64,000 nt of DNA from Gnetum montanum (GCA_015680685.1 MNCI01020350.1:141002-205001), one strand, 5' to 3'; positions 1-11,414 are shown, counted from the first letter of the stretch. Program-made: numbers and translations. The notes: a model not told the origin generated them from the sequence alone.

Positions 1-2262
1 TTTCTGATATTTTGAACAGACAGAATCCAAACTAATAAGCTATCCCTGCGTCTATACAATTTTTCAAATTAAAAGAAGCCTAATTATCCCCTTATCAGCA
101 AAATTAGTCCACAAAATCACATATGCCTGTTAAAATTCAACATAAAATTTAATGTTCCAGTTTTTTGGTGTCATCTTAAATAATCAAAAATCATTCATAA
201 AAAGTATATTTCAAATTTCCCAAAAAAAATATAAATAAAAGTATCTTTCACTTTTTTAAAGAACTAAAGAACTAGCAAGAAAACACAAGTAAAAAAATCT
301 TCTTAAAGAAAGAAAACAAAAACAAAAACAAACCATCTTCATGAAACAGCAAAAATCTTTTCATAAATTTAATGCCATGCACAGTGAATTTACCCTCGTC
401 AATTTATACCACAAGATTAAGACATGCTATGAACATCCTCTCATACTATTTTCCCACTAGTGGATTCCAAAGTGTTATAAACAATAATTGACATTACATA
501 TAGAGGCATCGTAGAGCAACTGTGAAAAGGACAGCTTTAATTCCATTTGCCAAAAGTGTTCTCTCATCAGGTTTTCAAAAATTATGATGATTCTCAGTCA
601 TTTGTTGCCAATAAATGGATGACATCTCCATGAAGGTTGTTTTGTGTGCTTTCACAGCAGTTGTTCAGCATGATACAAGATCTTGCTCCCTGAGATACAA
701 CTTGATGCTCTCACCCATAGATCTCCAGATTCAACGTTTGTAAGTACAACAGCACAACAGAAGTATATAGCACCTTTTTACTTGCATGGGCTTGCTTTAT
801 GCTCTTCATAGTTCATAAGTACATTAGTGTATTACCATAACTCTGCACAGAGGCATCCCATAAATAAATTTCCTAGCACAATAAGAAGGGATAAGGATAA
901 GTAGAACAAGATATCTAAACATATTTGGTACTAGGATGTGGAGTACATATCAGAGAAAAGAGTCAACATTAGATAAAAATTCAGTCACCTATATGTTCGC
1001 ACCACCAGAGTTAGGCCTATCATTCAGAATAATTCATATGTGCATCTAACACATTGCTTTCTGTATTTAGTTCTGCAACTGCTTACTTATTATAATTGGT
1101 ATCTTAGCTCAGTCTAAGCCAATGAGATCAGCTTCTCACAAGCTAAAGGGCTTGTAAAGCATATAAAATTTAGTTGATATGATGATGATGCTTAAATTAT
1201 GAATAGCACAATGTTCTCAGAAAAGCCACCAGTTAGCAAGACTACAATGAAATTGTTAGAGTAGATAGAAATCCGTACATTATATACCACTAGACTTTTC
1301 TGAAGGTATCTAGGCAATTGGAGAATATGTCCGGGTCCAGTGAACTTTGGGTTAGCTTGAAAGCAAACACATGTATCAATTAAGATAAAGGATAAAGGAA
1401 TTGGTTGCCTACCATTTTCCCCAGTTTGATATGGGATTGGGACTTACTTTTAGTTCCTTGCCTTCTATTATGCCTTTGGATGTGCAGTTAGTTTTGAATT
1501 CATTGCACTAATCTGTTGTGCTAATATGTGTTTCTAATCAAAAATTTTGTTATAGTTCATGGGCCCAAACAAAAATAAACCAAAACCAAATTTGCTAAGG
1601 CATTGAAATGAAAAGAATACTAAAATCATCATATACCTTAATGATGTTAGCTAAGAAACAATACAACAAACTAGGTAAATGCTTTTTTATTTAAGGCAGA
1701 GACAAACCCAGATTTTGAAATGTTAGAGATATGAAGACAAGGTTGACTTGAGTTATACTTCACTTTTCTAAAATGGTTAAGTTTAGTTTTTAGATTTTTT
1801 TAATAGTTATTGTTAGATTTCTAAAACATATTCTTAGAGAAAGAGTGAAGATATGTCAAAGTTAATTGTGTGTTGACTCCATTATTATAACCAAGATATG
1901 TTTATTTAATGTCAACTTAGGATTTGCAGCAGGCAGTGAGTTGAGAGTATCAGATCACTCTTTAAGGGTTGCTGTATGGAAGTAACAGCTTGTAATCTCT
2001 GGTTTGAAGATGTGAAACTCTTAATTCTGCCAATATTTCATAATTTTGCATTGTACAACTTGTGATATTTGTAACAGAAACTTTGTGAGTAATTCTTTTG
2101 CCCGAAATTGTTTTAGGCTGAATTACATCCCATGTTTTTACTATATTGAAAATAAATCTTCCATGTAGCTATACCACTAAAACCATGGAATCAAAAGTAC
2201 ACATAGTGCATGCAAATTTAAGCAGTTGAAAGATAATGAAAACATAAAGGCATACTACATAC
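1..2262. other. AT-rich intronic/intergenic DNA, no gene seen
   Basis: Downstream (on the minus strand) of the last recognisable exon of the ELF9-like gene, so probably a large intron or 3' flank. I found no further RRM exon, although the family continues for a second half-RRM and more. The only structure I could identify is the first copy of a 231-bp direct repeat at 1294-1524. Confidence 0.5.
1294..1524 (+). repeat. 231-bp direct repeat, copy 1
   Basis: Nearly identical to 2572-2802 (period 1278 bp); by eye only a handful of substitutions, such as gggattggga versus gggattgaga. Both copies lie inside or beside introns of the minus-strand ELF9-like gene. No terminal inverted repeats or ORF were recognised, so it may be a segmental copy rather than a transposon. 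Confidence 0.85.
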
Positions 2263-2540
2263 CTCCTCAACAGTTACATCTTCAGGAAGCCCCGTCACAT
2301 AAATATGAGTGTTCACCTTCAAATCAAACCATGAATCTGGTTCTTTTGTAGGTTACTGCACAAAACCTATTCTCAGAACAGAAACTAAATGAAAATAATG
2401 CATATTTGGAGAACTGAAAATTTACCTTCTCCTTTGTATCATCCTTTTGTTTTCATTTCAAGTTTTGTTTTGAATCTTTATCAGTTGAACCAGATGCAGT
2501 ATCCCTCTTGTCCAAAATTTCTCTGACCACAATGAACTCA
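2263..2540 (-). pseudogene. ELF9/Tat-SF1-like splicing factor, RRM-start exons
   Basis: Two consecutive minus-strand exons of a Tat-SF1/CUS2-type RNA-binding protein (plant ELF9 family, linked to U2 snRNP and splicing in the nucleus). The exon ending at 2426 reads DKRDTASGSTDKDSK with a donor AAG|GTAAAT. The next, 2355-2263, reads PDSWFDLKVNTHIYVTGLPE with donor GAG|GTATGT; NTHIYVTGLP is the RNP2-like first strand of RRM1. Two in-frame stops are seen: TGA at 2453-2455, and TAA at 2353-2355 as the first codon after the acceptor CAG. The second depends on my acceptor choice. The start of the upstream exon (about 2540) is approximate. Gene identity is good; intactness is doubtful. Confidence 0.65.
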
Positions 2541-2554
2541 CACTGAATTGGTTG

Positions 2555-2592
2555 CCTAGATACCTTCAGATACTTTTCTGAAGGTATCTAGG
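2555..2592. repeat. 16-bp perfect inverted repeat (hairpin)
   Basis: Arms 2555-2570 and 2577-2592 are perfect reverse complements (cctagataccttcaga) around a 6-nt loop. It sits exactly at the left edge of the second 231-bp repeat. Confidence 0.85.
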
Positions 2593-2802
2593 CAATTGGA
2601 GAATATGTCCGGGTCCAGTGAACTTTGGGTTAGCTTGAAAGCAAACACATGTATCAATTAAGATAAAGGATAAAGGAATTGGTTGCCTACCATTTTCCCC
2701 AGTTTGATATGGGATTGAGACTTACTTTTAGTTCCTTGCCTTCCATAATGCCTTTGGATGTGCAGTTAGTTTTGAATTCATTGCACTAATATGTTGTGCT
2801 AA
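2572..2802 (+). repeat. 231-bp direct repeat, copy 2
   Basis: Second copy of the 1294-1524 sequence. Its left end overlaps the right arm of a 16-bp perfect inverted repeat (2555-2592), and the left arm of that hairpin is absent next to copy 1. This suggests the copy was made here with local inversion of the first bases. Confidence 0.85.
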
Positions 2803-4441
2803 CATTATAATGAACTCACACTGACCACAATCAACCACATCCATTGAATCTTCCTTCTGCAAGTTGCCTTGCCTGCACCTGATGCCAACTATACTGAGAT
2901 TTTATACCCCCACTATTTCATTATTGAAATCAGGGCTAACATTATTACATTTATCACAATAGCCAAATTGCCTCCTTGAAATATACTAATATTTATTCAC
3001 TTGCTACATTTTGTCAGAGTCTGGAGATTTTTCTTTGAACCTAGTTTTCACTGTCTCTATCCACCCTACTTTCCTTAGCTACACCAATTGCATACAATAT
3101 TTCTTTGGTAGACATTATCTTTGTTAGCACTTCATTTTTCAGGATAAGCCACATTTCAGCCAAAAAGAGCACCACAATTTTTTAACTTTGACCCATTTAC
3201 CTGATTCCCCCACTTCCCTAAGTTCAAGTATGAAACCTATATTTTGATATCTTCTCTTCAAGGCCACTACGTACATGCCAACAAAACTTTGCTTAAACTT
3301 TAAAGCTTTCTTCTTAGAACCATAGAATTGAAAATTCAAGTCAACACATCAAAACTGAGGGGAATTGTACATTCAAATAGGTATCAGGTGACAACCAGCC
3401 ATGAAGACTACCCATTTAAATGCCTGCCTAGCCTACTAGGCACTCCCAGAAATGAAAAACGATTCACATGATCATCAGATTCAATGGTTGAACTTTCCCT
3501 TTAAAAAAAATCAGACTCCAAAATAACTTCAAGATTGCATCACAATTGTTTAGAATGCCCTAATTTGACTCAATGTATAAAGATTTGCATGGAAATGTTA
3601 TAGATATAACAATAATTCAAAACCGAAAAAAGATGCCAGAACTCTTGAACATGCAGTTAAATACGCCAAATTTTATTTTTTAAAAAAATGAAATGAAGAA
3701 TAATAAAATATGTTGCCTGATCATAAAAAGCATTGAATGAAGCTGGATGCACCTAGCAACAGACTTAATCAATTTTACAAAATATCAGTTAGGCATTGCT
3801 CAGTTAGTTAGAGCATGTGGTTCAATCCCAACAGGTATGCAGATCTGAAACACCACTATGTTCTGCTTAAAGTTCTACAAAAGTTTTGTTCATCGTATAA
3901 TTATCTAGTTCTGGCTCGAACACCTTGCCCCCAGTTTTACAAAATGGATTAGTATACAAAATTAAGCAAAAAAATGCCATCATACCTACATGCTAAAATA
4001 GGCTTGTTAGAAATTAAAAAGTTTTTCAAAAAGAAAAGAAAAGAAATGTTTCATAGCTAGTGTGCTCATTCACATTATATGTCATGTTGTTATGGTGTTT
4101 TCTGTATGAATATTGAATATTAATTGAAACATCATCTTCTAGTAACATCTATATGATCAATTTGCCTTCATAAAAAAGAATAACAAAGCTATATATGCCC
4201 AGTGGTTTAATTTGTAATGAAAGCTAGAAAACCTCCAAAAGCAAATTATGCTAACAGAAGTATATTTTCTAGCTTTGTTTTCTGGGATAATAATTATCAA
4301 GCTAATCAAAAACAAGCTTTGCAATACAAACAGCCCAAAAGCTATTTATATTTAGAGAAAAAAAAACGTCGTCATATTTGCCATGATAAAAAGTATTCTT
4401 CATTTGTGAATGCAGAAAAGAAAATTTTTTAAAGATTCTAC
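2803..4441 (-). other. Probable intron of the ELF9-like gene
   Basis: Lies between the exon ending with donor CAG|GTAGAA at 4442 and the RRM exons near 2.4 kb. Family proteins carry an acidic linker with an EEEVFP-like motif between these points; I searched both strands by eye and did not find it. The stretch is AT-rich and holds one tRNA-like relic at 3791-3831. Confidence 0.45.
3791..3831 (+). repeat. Truncated tRNA-like sequence (A box plus B box)
   Basis: Contains an A-box-like TTGCTCAGTTAGTTAGAGC and a B-box-like GGTTCAATCCC only about 6 nt apart. The anticodon arm is therefore missing and this cannot be a functional tRNA. It is most simply a deleted tRNA copy or a SINE head. Confidence 0.4.
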
Positions 4442-5408
4442 CTGGGGAACCCAATTCCTGAGAGTGCGCTCCCATTTATAGACAATTCCATCATCATCCG
4501 TGAACTCTTCCTTCCCATCTGGTGGGGCATTAAAGCCTTCTTCTACATCACCTGCTTGTGTCCTACCATCATCTTTTGTACCATTTCCATCAGGAAAAAG
4601 CTCCAATTTTTCTTTTTCTTCAGATGTTATTGCCTCTGCTTCAGATTCTGCCCATCTCACCTCCTCTTGCCATTTCGTAAAATCATCTGAATCATTTAGT
4701 TCCTCAAAGTTTTCTTTATTACAAGTTGTAACAAACGCTTTCCCACTCCTATCAGATGGAATTGATGAATGAATAGTATCATTTTGAACCAACTCCTTCT
4801 GAAGTGTATGACTTGTAACAAGGGAATGTAGTTCCTTGATGGCAGACAATGGCATTCACTCTTCCTTGCCGTTCGCCCATAATAGCGTGCTTTCAATAAA
4901 GTAACCAGTAGCATAATGCTCTGCACAGAGATGCAACGATATTCTGAGCGAAACTGGAAACATTTGGTTATGAGGTATAGATAATATCAAAAAGAAATAA
5001 AAGAGTTCCTTTTAAATGGCATCATTGCTTCAGCTATGTACTTTGGTTACTACTGGTAATAGAAATGGGAGAAATAGCTTATACTGAGAATTATACAGAC
5101 AGCGTTATAAGGTATAGGGTATCTAAGCCACAATAAGTTAAAAAACTTGTATGCAAGTGATTAATTTTCAAATGCAAGTCTATTTTTCAAGCAGGAAACA
5201 AATGCAACTAAATCAAAGCTGCAGTCTTAGCGAAGAACTTCCTATGAATGCTCCAGAAAATAAGCAATTATCGATCACATCTTACGTTGCAACTCAGTAA
5301 CAGTATATGGACCAAGATATTCCTGGTTTTCTCCCAATATGTACCATCTGAGTTCCTCAACCAGTGACAAGGGCTTGGACTCGGAAACTCCTTCAGCTCC
5401 TTGCGTGG
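4442..5408 (-). pseudogene. ELF9/Tat-SF1-like factor, GYF-like domain exons
   Basis: Two minus-strand exons. Exon 5408-5286 encodes LRWYILGENQEYLGPYTVTEL and ends CAAC|GTAAGA. After an intron, acceptor GTGCAG at 4921-4923 opens exon 4920-4442, whose phase matches (C+AG = Gln) and which continues HYATGYFIESTLLWANGKEE. Together they form a GYF-like domain (tyrosine-rich, GPY motif) as found N-terminal to the RRMs in ELF9-type proteins. The expected Trp of the E-W-x-PLS motif is a TGA stop (4856-4858); translation would otherwise run on through MPLSAIKELHSL and an acidic stretch to NWVPQ|GTAGAA. Splice sites are good. One nonsense change in a conserved residue means a pseudogene, a null allele or a base-call error. 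The 5' start of the gene was not found. Confidence 0.7.
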
Positions 5409-7263
5409 CTATGCGAACAGAACATGCAGCAATAACCATTAGTGTTTGAAAAATACTCGCTGTTATTTTAGACAAAAGCATTTTAAAACCCCAGTATAAC
5501 TATGAAAAGGAGATATCATTTATAAATGACAAAAACAAAAATCGATGCACCGAACCAAAATTCCAGCATGACAAGGGCTAAATGTTTGTTTACTGTTTTC
5601 CATGGGAGAAACTAAGATTTCCTAATATTTTGAGCAACGCTCCACGTTTGAATTAAAACGAGGAGGTGTAAAATCCACATGCGTCTTTATCAATGCAAAT
5701 ATGCCCAATATTTAAGAATAAAATACGCAGCTATTTCGCCAAACTCTGGGATCGATCATGACAGGGAGTTGATTTGAGACTTCAATTACGCTTGAATCAA
5801 ACACGGCTTACACACTTGCCTCTTCTCCGTTGCCCCGGAAACGTTCCCGGTCGGAGAAATTGGAACGAAAAGTACCAGTCGTTTGTGCGTTTGCTCAATA
5901 TCACTGATTTGAATAAGTATACGTTCTTAAAGTGCCTAAACCGAACACAACTTTGGGAGCTCTGAATCGGAATAAATTTCTTACTCCCTGCCTTCCTTCC
6001 CGTAACTTGGAGATATTTATCTCAGGGTGATGCGTATAAATTTCCAGATATGAACGTTAATTCTGCCGCCGATATGTCAAGAACCGACTGCTCATTGTCT
6101 GCCCCTATCTAGAGAAAAAGATCATAGTCAATTAAAATAACCGCGTAACGATCGCTGAGTTCTCAACAAATCACTGCTTTCAGCTTACCATTTATAGCTT
6201 TAAAAGATTAATAAACACTTTTTTAAAAACATATATGAGGTATTGGACAAAATAATTAAAACGTAAGTATCTTCTACGATATACATAGTCTACATAGAAC
6301 ATTATAACTCTAACATTGCTTATTAGAATCCAATTATGATTTAGAGTTTCCAAATTAAGAGTCTTACTACTCGGCTAACACCTCATTGCTAATAAGTTCT
6401 ATGGAACTTCAAGCTAATTGAATATATGCATTCTACTATAATATAGTCAATAAGATAACTTCATCAATTAGTTGACCCTATTTTTTGGCTATTTCATGGA
6501 ACAGAGATATGGGAAGATTGAGACCTTCAAAATATTTCAATATAACTATTTCAAATGGCAAGATGTAGGTTGAAAAGGTATTACCTAAAAAGAATTGGAT
6601 GAGAAGATGAAACAAAGGAAATAATAAATAAAATAACTGACAAATCTTTGGAAACCAGTAAAGAACCAGCAGGAGCTATTCTTAGGAAAAGGTGGTAGAA
6701 AACAGTGTTTCAGGCCGGTGATATTTGTTCAAACATCTATGCTCTACGTCAGATAATTTGGAAATAATTTCAAAAGAATAATGCTTGAACTAACCAAAGA
6801 ATGTAAGTTATTATGCGGTGATGAAGCACAGAATTGTTTCGCTTATAACTTGTACATAGACCAAGATTTGATTTGACTTAACGTAAGCCAGTTACGTCAA
6901 AGTAATGCCAGTATCGATGAAAACCAATTCGTCACTGAAATAATATTATGGTCACTTGCTTTGCCTTTGGCTTGGGGCTGTTCCTGCTGCTGCTGCCTCA
7001 ATCAATTATCTGCAACTCAGCGACGTCACTCTACCGTCGCCATTTTCATTCTATTGCTGAAGTAGCACAGAACTTTCAGTTTAGTCAAAGCACAAAATGT
7101 AGGGCTGCTGTGAAAGCTGCCGATGAGTTCTACATCGAGGTCAGCATTTGTAAGCCAGCAACATCTACTACTACTACCACTTCTTCGTCGTCTCGGACCG
7201 CCATTGTGTTGCTGTTTTTTTTGGATCATTTCCGGTTTTCGCCGGTTGTTTTTACAAGCAAAA
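5409..7263. other. Intergenic region between divergent gene remnants
   Basis: Probably holds the 5' exon(s) and promoter of the minus-strand ELF9-like gene and the leader of the plus-strand TSO1-like fragment, but no start codon in a convincing context was identified. A SINE-like repeat lies at 6290-6390. Confidence 0.4.
6290..6390 (-). repeat. tRNA-derived SINE-like repeat, copy 1
   Basis: On the minus strand it reads TTAGCCGAGTAGTAAGAC (A-box-like, tRNA-Leu/Tyr type) then, about 46 nt later, TTGGATTCTA (degenerate B box), followed by a tail containing AGTTATAATGTTCTA. The tail and boxes recur at 32684-32775 and 32865-32960, so this is a dispersed family. Confidence 0.45.
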
Positions 7264-7578
7264 ATGGACGATTCATCTGAGCGCACCATCATGGCTCAGT
7301 CGCCGATTACCCAGGATTCACCATTTTTCAATTACTTGAATAACCTTTCTCCTATCAATCTAGTCAAGTCAGCACATGTTGCTCAGACTCTCTCTGAGTT
7401 GAACTTCCCTCCTCCGCCAGCAGTGTTCACATTACCTCAAGTTTCATGTTCAAATGAATCAAGCTTCATGAAAAGGCCTTCCCAACGGGATATAGAAGAT
7501 AAAGAGACCAAGATGCCACGAATGGAGAGCGACAAAGTCCACAATTCGGACATGAACATGTCAAGTTTCAATAAGTAA
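7264..7578 (+). pseudogene. TSO1-like CPP-family protein, N-terminal fragment
   Basis: The ATG at 7264 opens 104 codons containing QDSPFFNYLNNLSPINLVKS and FPPPPAVFTLPQVS, the conserved N-terminal block of plant CPP (TSO1/TCX) transcriptional regulators. These act in MYB-containing DREAM-like complexes through two downstream cysteine-rich CXC domains. The reading ends at TAA (7576-7578), but AATAA|GTAAAT there could be a donor. No CXC domain (cysteine-dense KxCxCKKSxC) appears in the next kilobases; kinase-like sequence follows instead. I read this as a first exon cut off from the rest of its gene. In-frame ATGs also lie upstream; 7264 was chosen because the conserved family segment begins shortly after it. 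Confidence 0.6.
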
Positions 7579-7836
7579 ATCCCCTTGATCATGCTAGAAA
7601 AGAGATAGGAAAGAGATAGGAAAAGAGATAGCTTTTGATTCTTCTCCAGGAGAGAAAACAATCGGGGAGGATAAAGGCGTTGGCACATTTTCTGGTTGTG
7701 GCGCCTCCTAATATTTGTTAGATCCAAACAATGGAGACACCACGTCCAAAGAAATCTAAAACGTGCACATATTGGCTTTGGTTGCTCCCTTGAAATGCTT
7801 GTTGGAACAGAGGATAGAGATGGGTTAAATTGTGAA

Positions 7837-7935
7837 TTTGATAACTGGAAGAAAAACTATGGAAATCGGTTCTCTTACAGAGACATTAGCGAAGCCACTG
7901 GAGGATTCAACATCAACAAGTTGTTGGGTTCTAGC
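7837..7935 (+). pseudogene. Lectin receptor kinase fragment (juxtamembrane/kinase start)
   Basis: Translates FDNWKKNYGNRFSYRDISEA and on to TGGFNINKLLGS, matching the W-x-x-x-YGPHRFSYKEL-x-x-AT-x-GF-x-x-x-x-LLG block that opens the kinase domain of plant L-type lectin receptor kinases. The glycine-rich loop should follow LLG, but the frame diverges at once. Only about 33 codons are recognisable, too few for function. It sits 260 bp downstream of the TSO1-like fragment in the same orientation. Confidence 0.5.
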
Positions 7936-8146
7936 ATGTGGCCTTTGTATACATGGCATCAGAGATGGCACATGGTGGCACCAACTGAACACCACATGGC
8001 AGCGAGCCTTGTTTTGCGGTGGCAGTTGATATACAGTTCTGGCTGAGATCAGGTGGAATAATTTAAAATTGTTTGCAAAAAATGGGTTGTTTCAGGCCTG
8101 ACGTCGTTCTTAAACGTACGAAGATCAATCGCTCGCTGCTCTCGTA

Positions 8147-8436
8147 ATGACGCCAAGTAACCACCACCGTATTGGAATTTCTTTTTTCAATGAACATCAC
8201 TTTTCCAAGGAGGCCAGTAGCAAATTTTATGTGGATATAAAGCCAACATCAAATGCAAATGCGTATGATTTTATGTGGATATAAAGCCAACATCAAATGC
8301 AAATGTGTATGATTTAATTATACAGCATCAAAAATTTGCAAGGATTGGCTTTATTGATTTTAAAGACCATGTAGTCGCCTTCACCAAAATCTACACTAAG
8401 GTGGATGCTGAATTACTTTCTGAGAGTACCGCCTGA
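8147..8436 (+). pseudogene. C-terminal fragment of an unidentified cellular protein
   Basis: Without the 44-bp tandem duplication (8225-8312), one frame runs from ATG 8147 (MTPSNHHRIGISFFNE) through FYVDIKPTSNAN and on to KVDAELLSESTA followed by TGA at 8434. The codon pattern looks like real coding sequence and not retroelement, but I do not recognise the protein. The duplication adds 44 bp, not a multiple of three, so the frame is broken. Confidence 0.4.
8225..8312 (+). repeat. 44-bp tandem duplication
   Basis: Two adjacent copies, 8225-8268 and 8269-8312, differing by one base (gcgtatga versus gtgtatga). It lies inside the unidentified coding fragment and shifts its frame. Confidence 0.9.
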
Positions 8437-8645
8437 TCATGAGAATTACTATAGCTTAATGATATTTAATAATAATTAAAATCCTAAATAAAAATAAAAT
8501 GACAATTGTATGAAGCTCTTATAGTATGGAGATCTTAGATTTTTTTAAAAAAATTATTATATGGGTTATTGCTTATAAAAGAAATATTTGTAATATTTAA
8601 AGACACATGCCAATGTTATCATGATTTTCTCCTAACTTCATGTAT

Positions 8646-8775
8646 AAGTTATAACTTCTTAACTTGGGCAAGTAATATCTCCTAACTTGTTGGGTAAGTT
8701 ATAACTTACTTACTTAGGAGAGAAGTTACCCAATATATTTTGGAATATCTAATTACTTATGAGACCCTATAAAAA
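8646..8775 (+). promoter_or_regulatory. Promoter-like block: paired 12-bp palindromes and TATA box
   Basis: The palindrome AAGTTATAACTT occurs at 8646-8657 and 8696-8707, followed by CTATAAAAAGGC (TATA at 8768-8775). The layout mimics a retrotransposon U3, but I could not define LTR ends or a primer site. Confidence 0.35.
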
Positions 8776-10812
8776 GGCTTCAGGGGTTAGAAGAAGGATA
8801 TCACACACTCGGGGTTTCACTTTGGGTCTTGGAGGAAGATTGAAAAGAAGACATTGTGAAAGATTGCTTATAAGATGACTTGCTAAAGATAATATTTCAG
8901 CTTCTTTGTCATAGTCCTGTGAGTTATGTTTTTTTTTTTTTTTTTTTGTTTAAATTGTTTATCTAGTGGTTTAGATAGTATCATGCTTGGCAAGTAATTT
9001 TGGGATTTTTAGATTGCTCTTATTGTTCTTGTTGCATGATAAAAAATTTCTATAAAATTTTGTCATAGAAGAGCTTGTGTTTAAAAACCTTAAGAACATT
9101 TTAGTAGTGAATTTTATTATTGTGCAATATATAAAAATGGCTATTGAGATTGTTGTAAGAAAGCCTCTACATGTAGTCAAGTCGTTGAACAATTCAATAG
9201 TCAAGAGGGTTCAGAAAATCTTTGGTATTTTGATAGGACCAGAATAGCTTCTTTTATCTTTAAAGTGAATCTCTGTGATATTTTAATCAGAAATTGTCAA
9301 GTCTTTTGAAGGTTCTGTTGAATGCAATTGTTGACATCCATTATCTAGCAAAAATAGAGTCTTGTACATAATAGTTTACGCGGCAATTTTTTGGATAGCA
9401 TAGTAGGAATGTCTTGAAGAAATTGCTTATTTGAGCCTTGGAAGTTTGAACAATTCATAGTTATTGAATTTGGGGTAGCTTTATTACAAAGTGTTTACTC
9501 GTATCATTTTACCTTGTTTAAACATTTAAGATCTTTACACAAATCTGCTTTCTTTTTCTCTTCTATCTATTTCCATTGAATCTCGCTCTATTTCTAGTTT
9601 TTTTGTGGAACTATCTTTTTCTTTGGGGAAAATTAGAAGTAGATTCGCAAAGTTGTGCTCAAATGTTTTTGGAAAACTTTATTTTTTACAATTAGATATT
9701 ATAAGGACCGCATAGACTAGGCAATTGAATAGAATAAGAACTCTCAACAACTCATAGTACTTTGCAAAGTTGGCTGAATCTCTTTAAGATAAGTCATTTA
9801 TAGTTTTACACACAACCCAATCATTTCATTTTTCACAATAGCATACCACAACAGCACACACACATACTCACATTAACTACTGAGTCTATTTAGAGGTATT
9901 TGAGCCTTGGTGTTGCCAGAGACCAACAAGCACCTAAATCCTGTTCGAGGACACTCGTTGGCTATCGTGTCCCAAATGGTCACCAACAGTTGGTAGCAAG
10001 CTATAAAACCTTGTGAAATCTCATGGATGAGTTGTTTTGTAGATTTTACAAATGCTAAGACATTTTCCAAATGTAATGCACAATTGTCACAAGGCCCAAT
10101 TCCTATGGAAAATAAGCACAAAGGCTTGTTATGGCATCCTATGGAAATGATGCATAACATCGTTGCTCAGATGTTATGAAAAGTAGATAAGGGTTCCCAC
10201 ATCAAGGACGAGTGTAGGTAAAGAAGCAAGTCTAGTAACAAAAATTTCAAATGGCAACTTAAAACATTGATACTCTCAATAAGAGCCTATAAATAAAGGT
10301 AGCTACATTATTCTTCAAAGAAAGCCACTAAAATAAAGACCAAAGAAGATATAGAAAAAATGATTGAAAATGAGTTGAAAAAATTGTAGACAAATAAAGA
10401 TCTACCTCTACATAAGGTAAATTTAGCGGGATCAAATTCTTGGGAGTTAGTGCGAGCAATGTGCTTTCCATGGCTTAAAATACTTATAGCTATAGGCATT
10501 GAGCTTGTAGAAATCTGCACCTATACCCCATCCATGACAAACTTGTCATTCTACTAAGAGATAATCCCTTTGAAAGCCCAACTCACAAGGTAGGGTTGAA
10601 AAGTCAAAAAATAGGCCGCCCAAACTTTCTCAACTAATAGTTTAGTGAAGTGCAAAATTCTCTATGGATGATAGGCTCATGCTATAGGGAGTCATGTATA
10701 TTGAGCATTGCAATGGTGTATTTCTAGGAATTCTTCCACATTTGAATGTTGGCAAAAGTCTTCATGATACATTTATAGGGAATCTAGGTCATTGTGCCCA
10801 AAAAGTGTGAGT

Positions 10813-10914
10813 ATTGTATTTAAGCCAGATCTCCCATGCCACCACCACTTATAATGAAAGAGCATTGTATTTAAGCTAGATCTCCTGTGCCACCTCCATG
10901 TATACTGAATTCTA
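10813..10914 (+). repeat. 51-bp tandem duplication
   Basis: Two units starting ATTGTATTTAAGC at 10813 and 10864, diverged at several positions. No coding role seen. Confidence 0.7.
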
Positions 10915-11409
10915 ATGTAGATTTTTAGGAATGACATGACAGGTCTTTTAGTAATCATAGACCAACAATGATCCCACAAAATCACTATCTACGTGCACAC
11001 AAAAAAACTTGTTGCCTTTATGAAGTAACATTCCATGAAAAGATGACTTCTTGTCTCAATTTCCTTGTAGCATAAAATGCAACATGATGCAAGAGAAAAT
11101 CCATACCATTAAAGCTTTTCCCATGTGACAATAACATGATGAGATAACAACAAGATTGAAAATTTCATCTTGAGCTAGTAATGTAACATTCAAATTAGAT
11201 CCCAACCCTGAAATGTAGTGAAGGACTGTTGAAAGAGGTAAGATATCCACTATTTGTTATCTGTGGAATCAAATTGTAAGTTTTCCTCACAAATTTAGTT
11301 GGGAGGGTCATGTCTTTGAAGGATCTCTAGGATTTGGTTAAACTAATCATACCTATTGCTATCATTTAGAGATAAGGGAATCCTTCACTACCCTTAACTA
11401 TGTCAATCC

Positions 11410-11414
11410 TTAAC
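11410..11414. repeat. Target site duplication of element M (TTAAC)
   Basis: TTAAC at 11410-11414 is repeated at 20023-20027, directly outside the two LTRs of element M. Confidence 0.85.

Larger units (their letters stand above)
8437..11409. other. AT-rich region, no recognisable gene
   Basis: Contains a promoter-like block (8646-8775), a poly-T run near 8931-8948 and a 51-bp tandem duplication (10813-10914). Short minus-strand frames around 9873-10160 and 10773-10985 match nothing I know. The right edge is the target site of element M. Confidence 0.5.

Noticed and set aside
3139-3339. 66-codon minus-strand frame in the ELF9-like intron
   Set aside because: Tested as the missing exon between the acidic linker and the RRM; it contains no EEEVFP-like or RRM motif and no good splice sites.
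6035-6120. Possible 5' exon of the ELF9-like gene (minus, DNEQSVLDISAAELT)
   Set aside because: There is a pyrimidine tract and AG before it, but no donor before a stop and no family match; too weak to annotate.
9873-10160. 95-codon minus-strand frame
   Set aside because: No recognisable motif, and start and stop look fortuitous in AT-rich DNA; left in the unassigned region.
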